DNA from: Gnetum montanum
Lineage: Eukaryota; Streptophyta; Gnetopsida; Gnetales; Gnetaceae
Assembly: GCA_015680685.1 (NCBI GenBank)
Contig: MNCI01014660.1
Coordinates: 1 to 27,607, forward strand
Direction: 5' to 3'
DNA: 27,607 nt
Both the position numbers and the translations under genes were made by a program. Below are positions 1 through 10,866 of the stretch, piece after piece. Under the pieces are notes generated by a model that worked only from the letters and a program-made list of their open reading frames with translations, was not told the origin of the DNA and did no database searches. Numbering within the stretch: the stretch's first letter is position 1; each line of letters begins with the position of its first letter.

Positions 1-884
1 GATTCTTCATAGTCTTTTGATTCGTAAGCTCTATTGTAGTAATGAATCCTTTGATGCTCATGATGCTCTCTCACTTCATGTCTACTTCTTTCTACCCTTT
101 CATCATGGTTAGCTTCCTTTTCATCATGATATCTTCTTCTGTGTGCATGTCTCTCAAGGACTCTTCTTCTTCCCCCATCATGATTCTTTAGTCTTTGTTC
201 CCTCTTGCCAAAATCTGTAGATGAATGTGAGGAAGAAGATGAAGTTAGAGAATGGTGTCAGTTGGTTCTCCTTCTATAACTCCTTGATGGATTCATTGAA
301 GGTCTTAAGCCTTGAATTCCTCCTAAGTCTAGAGTCTTCCTTATTCCTTCTTGGGTTTCTACAAGAGCTGAATATAGTTTTTTAAATGGATCTTTAATTA
401 GGATGATTTATGTTTGGGAATGAGACTCATGAGTTTGACAAAATTTCTCAGTTTGAAATACATCTTTCTTTTTTTCTAGGATAATTGTTTGAGATGCCTT
501 CTTTTCTCTGTCATGTTCACATATTACCTTCAAGATGGCATCCCTTCTTTCCTAAGCCTTTGTTGGTTGGTATGGCCTAGTCATGTTTTTGGTGACTTGA
601 TATCCTTCTTGTACATGACCAAGATTTTACCTCATGAGGATTGCATGGAGCATGAATGATGCTGAACATTCAAGTGGCAAGACAATGTTTCCTTGTAGAT
701 TTATCCATCTGAGTTGTTCATCCTAGTGAAAAATGAATGCAAAATTAGGATAATAAGGATTAGTATTAGCATATGAAATCTTGGTTTTCATCAATGCACT
801 CCAATCTTCTTCATTATAATCCTTGTCATGACTTTCATTAAAATTAGTGGGAGATGGAGATTTTTCTTTAGTTGTAGAAGCCAT
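1..884 (-). pseudogene. gag remnant of element 1 (Ty3/gypsy), 5' part
   Basis: Read on the minus strand from an ATG at 884, this gives a Gag-like protein starting MASTTKEKSPSP and running to the window edge. It has several stops (for example after the FAFIFH block) and small frame changes. Two blocks match the gag of element 2: NPYYPNFAFIFH (element 2: DPYHPFTFIFH) and EGYQVTKNMTRPYQP (element 2: EGYHVTKHMTRPYEP). The part near the window edge is rich in Ser, Arg and His (SSSSSHSS followed by many Arg/His/Glu), a charged low-complexity region also seen in element 2. Gag would form the virus-like particle of the retrotransposon. The start lies about 120 bp from the primer-binding site at 1007-1024, which fits a short leader. 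Only the N-terminal part lies in the window. It is non-functional as it stands. Confidence 0.75.
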
Positions 885-1006
885 GTTATTTGTTTTAACA
901 CTTAAGTATGTACATTTGAGAAATTATTCCAAGTATGAAAGATGTAATTTATGATTCTTGATACAACAAACTTTGTAAAATTAACTAACTAGCAAACATT
1001 GACACA

Positions 1007-1024
1007 TCCTCGACAATGGTGCCA
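1007..1024 (-). other. primer-binding site of element 1 (tRNA-Asp type)
   Basis: On the minus strand this reads TGGCACCATTGTCGAGGA, one base after the LTR end. It matches the complement of the 3' end of plant tRNA-Asp (TGGCGCCGTTGCCGGGGA, from memory) at 14 of 18 positions. All four differences are transitions of the C-to-T / G-to-A kind. Confidence 0.75.
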
Positions 1025-1025
1025 A

Positions 1026-1488
1026 TGATGAGTAGTTGGGTATTCCAACACTCAACCATACAAGTCATAAGTGTTCACATGTGACTAGATGATAATCCAT
1101 GGATGGGCAATGTAAGTATACTAGTAGTTGATGTTAAGTTCATAATCATTATCTTCCCACTTAGAGTTAGCGAGATGCAAATCATATAGTTTAACTCTTA
1201 GTGAGGTATATGATAAACTAATGTTATTCCACTTGAATGTGCTAAGTACCAACATAGTAGAAATGATTATAAATTTTAAGTCTAAGTGCAATGAAAATGT
1301 AATACTTTTCTATCCTATTGGCGATAAGTATTTGTTCCTAGTTTTCTATACATGTTCTAAGTTAATGCAACTATTATTGGGACTACCAAGTCACTTCACT
1401 ATTGAGTGAATCAAGCAAAGCCATTACTAAATAGTTATACTTTATGCTTGAAACCATTCGTACTTATTCCACCTTCCTATTAGACATT
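1026..1488 (-). repeat. 5' LTR of element 1, U5-side part (LTR split by element 2)
   Basis: In minus orientation this ends ...CTACTCATCA, directly followed by the primer-binding site. It aligns along its length with the 3' half of the element 2 LTR: shared blocks include AAGCATAAAGT, TTATCATATACCTCACTA and CACATGTGACTAGAT. The rest of the same LTR lies at 14140-14460, on the far side of element 2. Rejoining the two parts gives an LTR of about 780 bp, collinear with the 870-910-bp LTRs elsewhere in the window. Confidence 0.8.
1484..1488. repeat. left target-site duplication of element 2
   Basis: ACATT directly precedes the TG of the 5' LTR. The matching 5 bases after the 3' LTR (14140-14144) are ATATT, one transition apart. 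Five-base duplications are normal for Ty3/gypsy integration. Confidence 0.65.
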
Positions 1489-2376
1489 TGATAAAGTTAA
1501 TTTTTCTTTGGCTATGATATCATATATCCAATATCATAGTACAAGCTACATCATCATATATGCAATATTGTGGAATGCATAGCAACCTATAAATACAACA
1601 TCTAGGTCCATGGATCTATCATAAGTTTCATTTTGTAGTAATAGAACTCTTTCATTTTATTTTCATGAATTTAGTCCTAAGTACTTAGAAGTGTGAATGT
1701 TTGTAGTGTAGTGTGACTTAGTGAATAGAGTCTTTATTCAAACATCTTGTACTTTGGCACAAGTATGACTAGTAATAAAGATCAAGCTATTTCATACTAT
1801 TGCAACATTCTCCTAGTTTACTGCTTTTCTTAGAATAATGTTTACCATTTTTACTTAGACTACTAATTACTACTTTGCTAGTTAATGTTTTACTATTTCA
1901 CGCACTTTACTTTTACTGTTGTTAGTATGTTGAATGGATACAACTAATTTTAAGCATAAAGTGTGATCGTTTGGTAACCTAGTAGTATTATCGATTAGTT
2001 AGCCCAATAGCGAAATACTTGGTAATCTAAATAATGATTACATGAGCCCAAGATGTGTACACAAAATCAGAAATAGATATCCATCACCAAATGATAGAAT
2101 AGATTCATTTATTATTTTACTTAGACTTAGAAACCATTTTCATTCCATCATGTTTACTAGGAGTAGCAATGGCCCAACAACATCAATTATCATATACCTC
2201 ACTATGAGCTAATCCATAAACATAGACTTCACTAGCTCCACATGGGAAGACAATGGTCTCAAACTTAAACCAATTACTAGCATAATAACATTACCTCATC
2301 CATAGATTACAATCTAGTCACATGTGAATGCCTGTGACTTGTATGGTTGGGTGTTGGATTGCTTCACCACTTATCA
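1489..2376 (+). repeat. 5' LTR of element 2
   Basis: It starts TGATAA and ends TTATCA, a perfect 6-bp terminal inverted repeat. The second copy is at 13272-14139. A TATA box lies at 1588-1595 and a poly(A)-type AATAAA at 1774-1779, which outline U3 and R. This copy has 14 extra bases at 1524-1537 that are missing from the 3' LTR and look like a local duplication of ATATCAT. Confidence 0.9.
1588..1595 (+). promoter_or_regulatory. TATA box in 5' LTR of element 2
   Basis: TATAAATA, in the same context (CCTATAAATAC) at 13357-13364 in the 3' LTR and, inverted, at 14428-14435 in the element 1 LTR. AATAAA follows about 180 bp downstream, as expected for the U3/R part of an LTR. Confidence 0.65.
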
Positions 2377-2377
2377 T

Positions 2378-2395
2378 TAGCACCATTAATGGGGA
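2378..2395 (+). other. primer-binding site of element 2 (tRNA-Asp type, decayed)
   Basis: TAGCACCATTAATGGGGA starts one base after the LTR. It matches the tRNA-Asp-type site at 12 of 18 positions, and five of the six differences are transitions. The better-kept site of element 1 supports the reading. Confidence 0.65.
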
Positions 2396-3074
2396 CAAGT
2401 CAATGTATGTTGAGTAATTGATTTCATAAAGTTTTTTGTGTTAGAATTCAAAGTAAAATTCATAACCTAAACAATTAAACACACTTAACCAAATGACTTA
2501 AACCACAACATGACTTCAAACAAGGATACATCATCACTTGCTAAAGAGACAAAAAGGGGCAATGATAGAATAAATAATGAAGAATAATGGGGAATGTCGA
2601 TGCAAACAAGAATCACACATACTTACACTGATCCTTATCATCCTTTTACTTTCATTTTTCATCAGGATAGTCAAATGAGGTACAAGGCAACATAGTCCTA
2701 CCTTAAGATCGAGAAGTACTTAATATGCTTCAAACTACCTTAAGGGGAATGAATCTGAACCAAATCCTAGAAGGGTACCATGTGACTAAGCACATGACAA
2801 GGCCTTATGAACCCATAAAAAAGTAGATGAGAAGTGATGCTACCATGGAAATTAAACATGTATACAACAAAGGAAAGCTATTTAAAACTTTCGTTATCTT
2901 GGAAGAACTCAATGCTGATGCATTTATTATAGAACAACTTCACCAAAATAATGAAGAGCCTTCATAAACACCTATCATCAGACTTGAGGAACCTATCAAA
3001 GTTCAACTACATTCTACTCTAGCAAAGACACCTAAGAAGACACCTAAGAGGGAGGCCACTGATTTCAAGTATAA

Positions 3075-3130
3075 GTAAGACTCAAGGCCAAGAGTTTTTG
3101 CTGTAAGACTCAAGGCCAAGAGTTTTTGCT
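3075..3130 (+). repeat. 28-bp tandem duplication inside gag
   Basis: The unit starting GTAAGACTCAAGGCCAAGAG occurs twice head to tail (3075-3102 and 3103-3130), with no difference seen. 28 is not a multiple of three, so it shifts the gag frame. Confidence 0.9.
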
Positions 3131-4375
3131 AGATCCTATAGAGGAGAATACTAGAGTCATGAAAGGAGGACAAGTTGACACTACTCTCCTACCACCTCAT
3201 CTGCATCATCACAATCATCGATGGACTTTGAAAAAAGGATACAAAGGTACTGAGACCACGATAGGGAGGAAAAAAGGACTCATGATCGTCATGACCACCA
3301 TCCAAGGCACTCTAATATAGAAGTTGAAGACTATGGACAAAGAAGATGAAGGGATCAAAGAGAGGATCAAGAAATGTATGAGCATAGAAGGAGGTACTGC
3401 TACAATAGAGCACATAAATCCAATCACGATGATGAGCCCCTAATGGCAACCCATAGCATGATCAACATTGAGGAAGATGTACATATACTAACTAGGCACA
3501 TGAGGAAAAATCATATTAAGTGACTTTATATGAATAACATACCAAGATTTTAGGGTGATTATAGTGCTAATCCACAACACCACCTCTAAGCATTCCACAA
3601 TGCCTACACCCTACAAAACATTAAATGTGATTGGTAGAAGTTGAAATTATTCCCAAGGAAATTCATGAAAGAAGCCAAGAGTTGGTATAGATTGCTTGAA
3701 CTAGAGATAATTAGGAGATGGAGTACCATGCTAGAGATCTTCAACGATAAATATCAAACTTATTCACAAGTCTCCAATTTGCAAAAACAAATCCAAGGAT
3801 GAAAGCAAGGAACTCATGATACCCTTAATGCAGCAATGGGCAGGTACTATTCACTATTCCATAGATACCTAGGCCATGAATTCTCACAATGGGAAGAGCT
3901 AAGGCACATTGTAGATGGGTTATGGAACAAGACCTGAGAGACCCTTAGGGTTTATGCCCAAGGCCAATTATCTAAAATGATTTCCCATTGAATCCAAAGA
4001 CTAATAGACCAAGTGGCAAAGAAAGAAGGTGAGTTAAGAATGAGGGAATTAGCAGAAGAATATAATAGGAACCCATCTATTAGGAAAATAGATGTAAGAG
4101 TTTGTGATACTCAAGAGGAAGAAATCTTGGAATTGGAAATTCAAAAGAAGACTCTACCAATTCAGAAATTTGTAACTGCCATTGCAACAAAGGTAAAGAG
4201 AATGTGGGACTTAGTTGATGAAAAATTTGCAACTGCATTGAAAATTTTGTAGAGGAAAATAGAGCAATCCTTTGAAAGAGACAAGGACAAGAAAAAAAAG
4301 AAATATTTTGGATGAAAAGGCAAAGTGGCTTCAGCGGCTAAGTGTTTAGACACAAGCTCCACTGATGAGGAAGGA

Positions 4376-4414
4376 TGTGCCATGTGCTTGTATGAACATC
4401 CTAAGGGATGTTGT
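4376..4414 (+). other. Gag zinc knuckle (CX2CX3HX4C)
   Basis: The translation CAMCLYEHPKGCC keeps all four metal ligands with spacing CX2CX3HX4C, the variant common in plant Tat/Athila Gag proteins. In retroelements this motif binds the genomic RNA. It survives although the flanking gag has stops. Confidence 0.65.
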
Positions 4415-4440
4415 CTAGTAATGGCACATTACAAAAGATA

Positions 4441-5160
4441 GGAACATATGCACTTAATTCCAAATTTGATAAGAAACAAATGCCCAAAAGGTTATCTTAT
4501 CCTCAAGGTAACTACAAGTAGAACTTCCATTCAACATACTATCCCAATGAAGCTTTTCCATATCCACAAGAGTGGTACTATCAGCATTGGTAATAATCCC
4601 AATTGTGGGTCATACTACCACCTCACCAAAAATATCCATAATTATAGTTAGATCCATATGGATATTTTGTACAACATCCAATCTCTCCTAGTAATGTTGC
4701 TATCCAAACTCCACAATACTACTCAATTGAGTACCACAGACCAACATTGCCAAGAACAAATCCAAACTCGTATATGCATCCATCAACAGCTAGTTCAAAC
4801 CAACATTTGAATCCTTTACAACCAATGCCACCTCCTGTCATGCAAGGGAAACTACCATCATAATGGTAATAGAAAAGTGTAACAAGGGTAGTTAGTACAC
4901 TAGAGGAGGTGATCACATGTGAATCACAACCTATAAAATGATTGTTGTTTCAAACGAGTTCTGAAAAGATTCAACAAATGAGGAACACATCTACTTCTAC
5001 CCCATCCACATCGAATCCTCCTCAACACAACAAGCTTCCATCTTCGTCAAAACCAAATGTCACAACTATCATGATTACCAAAATAATCACTCATTGGATA
5101 AAGGTAGGAGCCCTTTCAAAAAAGCAAATGGATCCAAGAAATCCCTTAGTTTACCTACAA
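4441..5160 (+). pseudogene. gag-protease linker of element 2
   Basis: Between the zinc knuckle and protease there is no recognisable domain. Translated pieces are rich in Pro, Gln, Asn, Ser and Thr, for example LNPLQPMPPPVMQGK near 4805-4850 and TSTSTPSTSNPPQHN near 4990-5030, as expected for a disordered linker in a Gag-Pol polyprotein. Stops interrupt it. No independent gene is supported. Confidence 0.5.
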
Positions 5161-5480
5161 ATAGTAAGGTAGAAACCATGCAAAGCTCTACTTGATTTTT
5201 GGTTAGGAGTGAACCTAATCTCACAAGACATGTATCAGGCCTAGAATCTATTGCCACTAAAGAAGAGTAACATCCAGTTAGAGCTTGCAAACCAATGAAT
5301 CACAATTTCACTAGGACAAGTAGACAATGTGATCATAACCATCAGTGGCTAGTCTTACCCTGCAGATTTTCTAGTCATTCATGTGGGAAAAAAATAAGGG
5401 AGAATTTCCAATTATTATGGGAAGAGCGTGACCTAGAACTATTGAGGCTAAGCTTGAGATTTTTGAATTATCCTTGGAAA
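5161..5480 (+). pseudogene. aspartic protease of element 2, active site lost
   Basis: ALLDFWLGVNLISQDMYQA at about 5185-5241 aligns with the plant retrotransposon protease signature (ALLD[TSL]GA.VNL). The aspartate codon is at 5194-5196, but the residues after it are Phe-Trp instead of the usual Thr/Ser/Leu-Gly. Downstream, FPADFLVIH-like and FPIIMGRA blocks (the latter near 5405-5430) match the second half of the family. The enzyme would cut the Gag-Pol polyprotein. Stops follow MYQA and MGRA. About 400 bp of protease-RT linker follow, including a Cys-containing stretch near 5600-5645 that I cannot assign. Confidence 0.7.
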
Positions 5481-5862
5481 TTTCCAAGGAAGATGAAGCT
5501 GGTATTATACAAAGACAAAGAGTTCCATGTATTGCATATAATAATAATGGATGCAATTGTGTGCAAATAATATGGGCTATCAGACAAGAGGACACCAAGG
5601 CATGCAATAAATGTGTAGAAGAAATATGTGTGCAGAAATGTCTATATGTGGCAACCACACAACAGGAAGGCACCTAGTGGCTAATGAAAAATGAAGAAAC
5701 TGAATCCAATAAATACATAGAACTAGCAAAACAAATTATTAGTGCCTATTTTGAAGATACTAATAAGTTAGAATAGTTAAGGGAAAGAAACTCTTACCCA
5801 CAAATTAGTCAAGAGGAAGAAATAGATTGAGGACACTTAGAGATCCCAGGCAGTATGGAACC

Positions 5863-6960
5863 AGAACTGTTGGAACTAAAGGCCCTACCAACCACATTAG
5901 AATATGTGTTTTTAACTAATAAGAAGCAGGTAATAATCAATGCTAATTTGAAAGAAGAATAGAAGAGGAAGTTGTTGGAGGTGATTAATAGATGGTCCAC
6001 AGCATTTGCATGGTCTTATGATGAGATCATGAGAATTGATCCATAACTTTTTCAACACCAGATATGTACTGATTTTGCAGTTAAACCATGACATCAACCC
6101 CAATGAAGACTTACTTCTACACTAAAAGAAGTGGTCAAGAAAGACTTGGATAAATTGCTCAATGTAGGATTCGTGTATCCTATTGCAGATAGTAAATGGT
6201 TTAGTCCCTCAGTAATTGTTCCAAAGAAGGGGGGCAAGTGGTGAGTGTGCATTGACTTCTAAAGAACATTGCTACATTCAAGGATCACTTTCCTCTACCA
6301 TTTGTTAATCAAGTCCTAGACACCATCATAGGACATGAGTACTACAATTTTTTGGATGCACACAACGGATATAATCAGTTCCACATTGCACCCAAAGACT
6401 AGGAGAAAACAACATTCACTAGTCCATGGGGAGTGTTTGCCTACAAGTAAATTCCATTTAGTGTTTGCAATGCACCCACTACATTCTAGAGACTTGTGCT
6501 TAGTATCTTCCAAAAATAGATTGAAATGGTGTTAAAGTATTTATGGACGATTCCTCGACATATGTGCTTGACTTTAAACAAGCGCTAGAGCAGTTGGAGA
6601 AAGTACTGAAAAGATGTGTTGAAACCAATCTCAAGCTCAACTAGCAGAAAAGTCGCCTTATGGTCCAAGATGGTATAGTGTTGGGACACAAAATCTTGTA
6701 GAAAGGCATAGAGGTAGATCTTGAAAAGATTCAAGTCATAAAAAATATCACTCAAAGGCCATAGATAGTAAAAGATGTGTGATCATTCTTGGGCTACATA
6801 GGATATTATAGAAGATTTATAGAAAATTTTTCAAAGATATCAAAATCACTTGTTGAACTCACTAAGAAGAATGGACCCTTTGAATGGACAAAGTCATGCA
6901 AAAAAGACATTTGAGGCTTTGAAGCAAAAACTAGTTGAAATACTAATCCTTCAAGCTTCG
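5863..6960 (+). pseudogene. reverse transcriptase of element 2, broken
   Basis: The upstream part LKALPTTLEYVFL and AFAWSYDEIMRIDP (5875-6045) is the usual lead-in to plant Ty3/gypsy RT. The fingers region VGFVYPIADSKWFSPS and VIVPKKGGKW follows at 6166-6240. Next come FLDAHNGYNQFHIAP (normally FLDGYSGYNQ) and TFTSPWGVFAY, and the catalytic motif FMDD at 6540-6551 with both aspartates kept. The connection SFLGYIGYYRRFIENFSKIS lies near 6785-6845. RT copies element RNA into DNA in the particle. Stops typically sit where relatives have Gln, Arg or Trp (for example KGGKW* from CGA to TGA, and TF*R from CAG to TAG), and there are frame changes near 6250 and 6890. Identity as Ty3/gypsy RT is firm; activity is excluded. 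Confidence 0.9.
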
Positions 6961-7340
6961 GATTAGCTAGGCCTTTTCACATCATGACTGATGCTTCATA
7001 CTATGCACATGATGTAGTACTCACATAACTAAATGACAAAAAGAGACATTATTACATACATTGTGCTAATAGAAGCATCATCGGGGCACAACTAAAGTAC
7101 ACCATAATAGAAAAGGAGCTAATGGCTATGGTGTATGTGCTTGAGAATTTTAGACATTATGTGCTCGAGTATCATATCTATGTCCATACTAATCATAGCA
7201 CTATCCAATTTCTCATGAATAAACAGTAGTTAGTACCAAAATGATTAGATGGCTCATTATCCTACAAGAATTTGACATCATAATGATCGATAAAAAGGAC
7301 ACATAAAATGTGGTAACAAATCATCTATCAAGATTAAAGT
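6961..7340 (+). pseudogene. RNase H of element 2, broken
   Basis: PFHIMTDASYYAHDVVL has the first catalytic aspartate (codon 6990-6992). Then come IIEKELMAMVYVLENFRHY (EKEL at 7110-7121) and IYVHTNHSTIQFLMNK. The end reads VVTNHLSRLKW, where relatives have V-A-D-H-L-S-R-L, so the last acidic residue is now Asn. RNase H removes template RNA during reverse transcription. The piece FPDENLF near 7381-7400 is the typical RNase H-integrase linker. Confidence 0.85.
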
Positions 7341-7526
7341 GGGATGCCCAAGATGAAATAGAACCTTTATCCAACCAGTTCCCTGATGAGAACCTCTTTA
7401 CTAAAATAGTAAAAGCTATAAGTTCATCAAGAAAGCCATGGACCACAGAATATCTAACTATCTATCAAGACAATAGCTTTCTACTAAATGGAGTAAGAAA
7501 TAATGTGAACAATTCCTTCACAAAGT

Positions 7527-8696
7527 GAAAAGATATATGGAAATCAATGGAAATCTATACAAGATTTATGTAGATGGGCTAGGCAGATGGTGTGTGCTAG
7601 AATGTGATTAGAAAAGACTCTTACATGACACCCATGAAGATCCATGTGGTGGCCACTACGCAGGGTGTAGAACAACACTCAAACTAATGATGACAAGCTA
7701 CTTTTGGCCTACCTTGTTTAGAGATGCCCATACTTTTGCATAATATTATGTGTGATGCCAAAGAGATGGAGGAATTATAGCCAAATATGAAGAGCCACAA
7801 CAATGGATACAACCACTTGAACCTTTTGACATATTGGGAATTTATTTTATGGGGCCCATAACACTAATGTCGAATGGAAAAGGGTACATAATTATGCCTG
7901 TGGATTACTATAGGAAGTGGACAGAGGCAACAGCATTAAAAGACTGTATAACAAAGACAACTACCAAATTTTTCCAACATGTGGTGAATAGATTTAGAGT
8001 ACCAAGAATGCTCATTTCAGATAATGGGACTCACTTCACTGGTGCTACATTTAAAAATCTCATGTAACAACTTAGGGTGAACCATAAGCTAATAATACCA
8101 TATCATCCTAAAGAAAATGATCAAGCTGAAGTTACTAACCTAGCAATTACTAGGATACTTACTAGGACGAGTAGTAGGTTTAAAAAGGACTAGTGAACTA
8201 AACTAAATGATGCTCTATGGGCCTATAGGACATCTTGGAGACTATCTATAGGGTACTCACCATATGAGTTAATTTATGACAAGCTGCCAACACTCTCAAT
8301 CTAGGTAGAGCTCCACACTCTAGCTACTTTCAGTGAACTTGACCTTGATCTTAGCTTAGCCCAAAAAGAACATCTCATGAATCTGAATCTTTAGATGAAA
8401 ATAATCTCGTGGCCCTCACGAGTAATGAAGTCCACAAACATTACTCTAAACTTCGACATGACACATGGATAAGGCAAGTAACTATACAACTAGTTGATAA
8501 GGTCCTTTACTATAATCCTAATCATTTAACCCAAAAAGCTAAATTTCACACACTTTGGGAGGGACTATACATTGTTCAAGCCACTTATCCATCTAGTACC
8601 TTACATATCTACCACCCATCATGTCCACATAAGCTCATTCTTACTAACATCCAACAAGTTAAACTCTACTATGAACATTCCAAGGAATCTATCTAA
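7527..8696 (+). pseudogene. integrase of element 2, broken, no chromodomain
   Basis: The N-terminal zinc-binding domain is visible as LHDTHEDPCGGHYAGCRTTL and SYFWPTLFRDAHTF (7620-7740). Of the later Cys pair only CQRDGG remains. The core starts EPFDILGIYFMGP. The first catalytic aspartate of the GIDFMGP motif is Tyr here (codon 7843-7845), while SDNGTHFTG (Asp codon 8020-8022) and NDQAEVTN (Glu codon 8128-8130) are kept. The C-terminal GPY/F-like part KFHTLWEGLYIVQATYPSST ends near 8696 with no chromodomain after it. Integrase inserts the DNA copy into the host genome. Stops at about 8065, 8193 and others break it. The same C-terminal region is found on the minus strand at 24600-24795. Confidence 0.9.
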
Positions 8697-10866
8697 TCTA
8701 TCCAACTGTCTTCTATCCATTCTCTCTTTTGTTTAACCAATCCTGATAATAGTTGTGAGGGTGTCCATCTGGACCCATAGGTACTTCACTAAAATTTTCT
8801 CTTTCTTTTTATTTTTTCATTCTTTCACACTTTTCCATTTCTTAATAATTTTTTAATTCTTTCACATTTTTCATTTTTTACATATTTTTCCATTTTTGCT
8901 ATCTTTTTTCATAATTTGTTTTCATTTCCTTTGTAAATAATTTGATTGCTAATAAAATACATTACGAATAAGGTAAGATGTAGTCCAATAAGGTGAAGAT
9001 TTCCCTATGTCATCAAGTCATAAGGGACTAATTATTTGCACAGTGAAACAACAACATTCATCCATCCATTCCATTAATACAAGGTTTTTACCATGGCCAT
9101 AATGATATTCTTTTCATCATAAAACTAAGAATAAATTTATGATCATTATAGCTAGAATGAAAAATGAAGAATCAAATGGGAATGTCAAGGGTGTGACGTC
9201 AGGGAGATTTTTGGATTCTCTTGGATTACTATTGTAAGTTCTATCTTGTTGCTCAGGCTGTATTATATCCTTGTAGATCTAATGAAAAATGGGAGTAAGA
9301 GTAAAATAAGTGCTGCCTTATCATGTCACTATAAAGACATGTTACCCATGCCTACAGGTAGTCCTCTAGTAAGGTTAACATAGCTAAAACTAAAGTTCAT
9401 GCACAGAATAAATTTTTGGGGGTTCTCATTGGAAAGACATGTTACCCCTACCTAAAGGTAGATGACTTCTCAAAAATTAATAATAATAATAAAGCATGCA
9501 ATGAATAAAATCCTCCCTTGGACAATACACCAAGTGGTAATACTCCTTGCAATAGTATTAGTCTTACAATTGTGACTCCAAGAGATAAAACAATGCAATG
9601 TCATTGGAATGTGATCTGGACTTGATTTGAATCTTGGATAGAAAGGCTAATGATTACTTTAACAACTAATAAAATAGAAGAATTCATTATGCCTATGGTA
9701 AGACACCTCACATCCTAATTTCTACAATCCCTTCTAAGACCATCTCATCTCACTGTATAAATAATTATACCTTATAGTTTTTTGTAGCATAGTGATATTT
9801 TTCCACCTTTGTGATGCTAGCATGTGTGTTTTGCTAAGTAGGTATGCATTACATGCAACTCCTTAAGTGTCTAAGAATACTTTTAGGCATGGTTATACAA
9901 GGGCACTAAGGGCTGAAACCTACTTTGGAGAGGACCCACTTGTATAATTGTTGTATCTTATACTTGGCAAGTAATTCCACAGCACCTTGAGCCTTCCAAC
10001 AACAATAAATGTCCATAAAAACTTCCCTTATTATTCAATATATCTATTCATACAACATGAATTCATTATCCATATTATCAACACTTAATGAACTTTCATT
10101 GCCTAAGATTCCTTCTTTATGCACTTTCTATGGCAAATTCTCAAAAAATATGCATTATTCCTAGCCTTAGACCTTTTAAACATGTTTCATACCTTCCAAA
10201 TATTCAAAGTGACTCATTTTTGTTAAGTAAACATCAACAAAAAATTGGATATTTTTGCCTCTATATTGGAGCCCCTTCAATATCGGATCTCTAATATCAT
10301 AGCGCATAAAAAAGTATAGAGATTGCAAGGACTTAGTGAAAATTTTCATTTGTAGCTTTTGAAGAAGGGAGATTTTTTAGCATTTTTTCTTCCAAACTAA
10401 GTGCTCTAACCTCCCAACTTCAAACCCTCATAACTCCACACTTGTAGCTCTGATATTTGCAATTCTTGAACCTTGTTGATCATGGAGCTCTCAACTTAGT
10501 CGTGGGGGTGTGTTTAGCATGATATTGCAAAAATTGAAGTCAAAATTTTCTAACGCTTGTAAGGTATTATAAGGGTGAGTATGAAGGGAAAATGAAAATT
10601 TTTAATAAAAAAACAAGCCAAAAATACTTAAATAATCCTCTTAATAAATCATACTAACTATTATGAGCCATAAACAAGAGCAAATGGATAACTATGAAGG
10701 GGTATAAAGAAATTAACACCTATGGAGTTTTTTTTAAAAAAAAATTTTCTAAATCTATAATCATAATAAGCTAAGAATTTGGTTTAATTAAAGGAATGAG
10801 AAAGGAAAGGAGTTATAAAAATTGAAGTAAACATTTAAATAATTCTTAAATCCTTGATGATTTTAG
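8697..10866 (+). other. post-pol spacer of element 2 (no gene seen)
   Basis: These 2.2 kb between integrase and ORF3 show no convincing coding sequence. It opens with a pyrimidine/T-rich tract (about 8775-8930). It has a direct repeat AAAGACATGTTACCC at 9333-9347 and 9433-9447, exactly 100 bp apart, and an (AAT)n run near 9478-9494. Several stretches recur in order in element 3 on the minus strand, so it is an inherited part of the element and not a later insertion. Confidence 0.7.
9333..9447 (+). repeat. paired 15-bp direct repeat in the post-pol spacer
   Basis: AAAGACATGTTACCC occurs at 9333 and 9433. Each copy is followed by a related CCTACAGGTAG / CCTAAAGGTAG. A related copy (ATATGTTACCCATGC on the minus strand) lies at 23713-23740 in element 3. 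Confidence 0.7.

Larger units (their letters stand above)
2510..4440 (+). pseudogene. gag of element 2, broken
   Basis: It starts at an ATG at 2510 (MTSNKDTSSLAKETKRG), about 115 bp after the primer-binding site and in the same setting as the element 1 gag. The protein can be followed across frames: the FTFIFH and EGYHVTKHMTRPYEP blocks; a charged Arg/His/Asp-rich region (about 3240-3420); then the Gag core around 3640-3960 with EAKSWYRLLELEIIRRWSTM and EIFNDKYQTY, the usual W...L...W...F pattern of plant Ty3/gypsy Gag. A lysine-rich helical stretch follows at 4013-4250. It ends with a zinc knuckle at 4376-4414. Gag packages the element RNA into particles. Many stops and frame changes (for example at 2582 and 3522) make it non-functional. 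The core also occurs at 17980-18340 in element 4. Confidence 0.8.

Noticed and set aside
1221-1409. Plus-strand 62-codon frame
   Set aside because: It lies wholly inside the minus-strand LTR of element 1.
5371-5673. Minus-strand 100-codon frame across the protease region
   Set aside because: The plus strand here carries the protease FPIIMGRA block and its linker. The antisense frame has no recognisable content.
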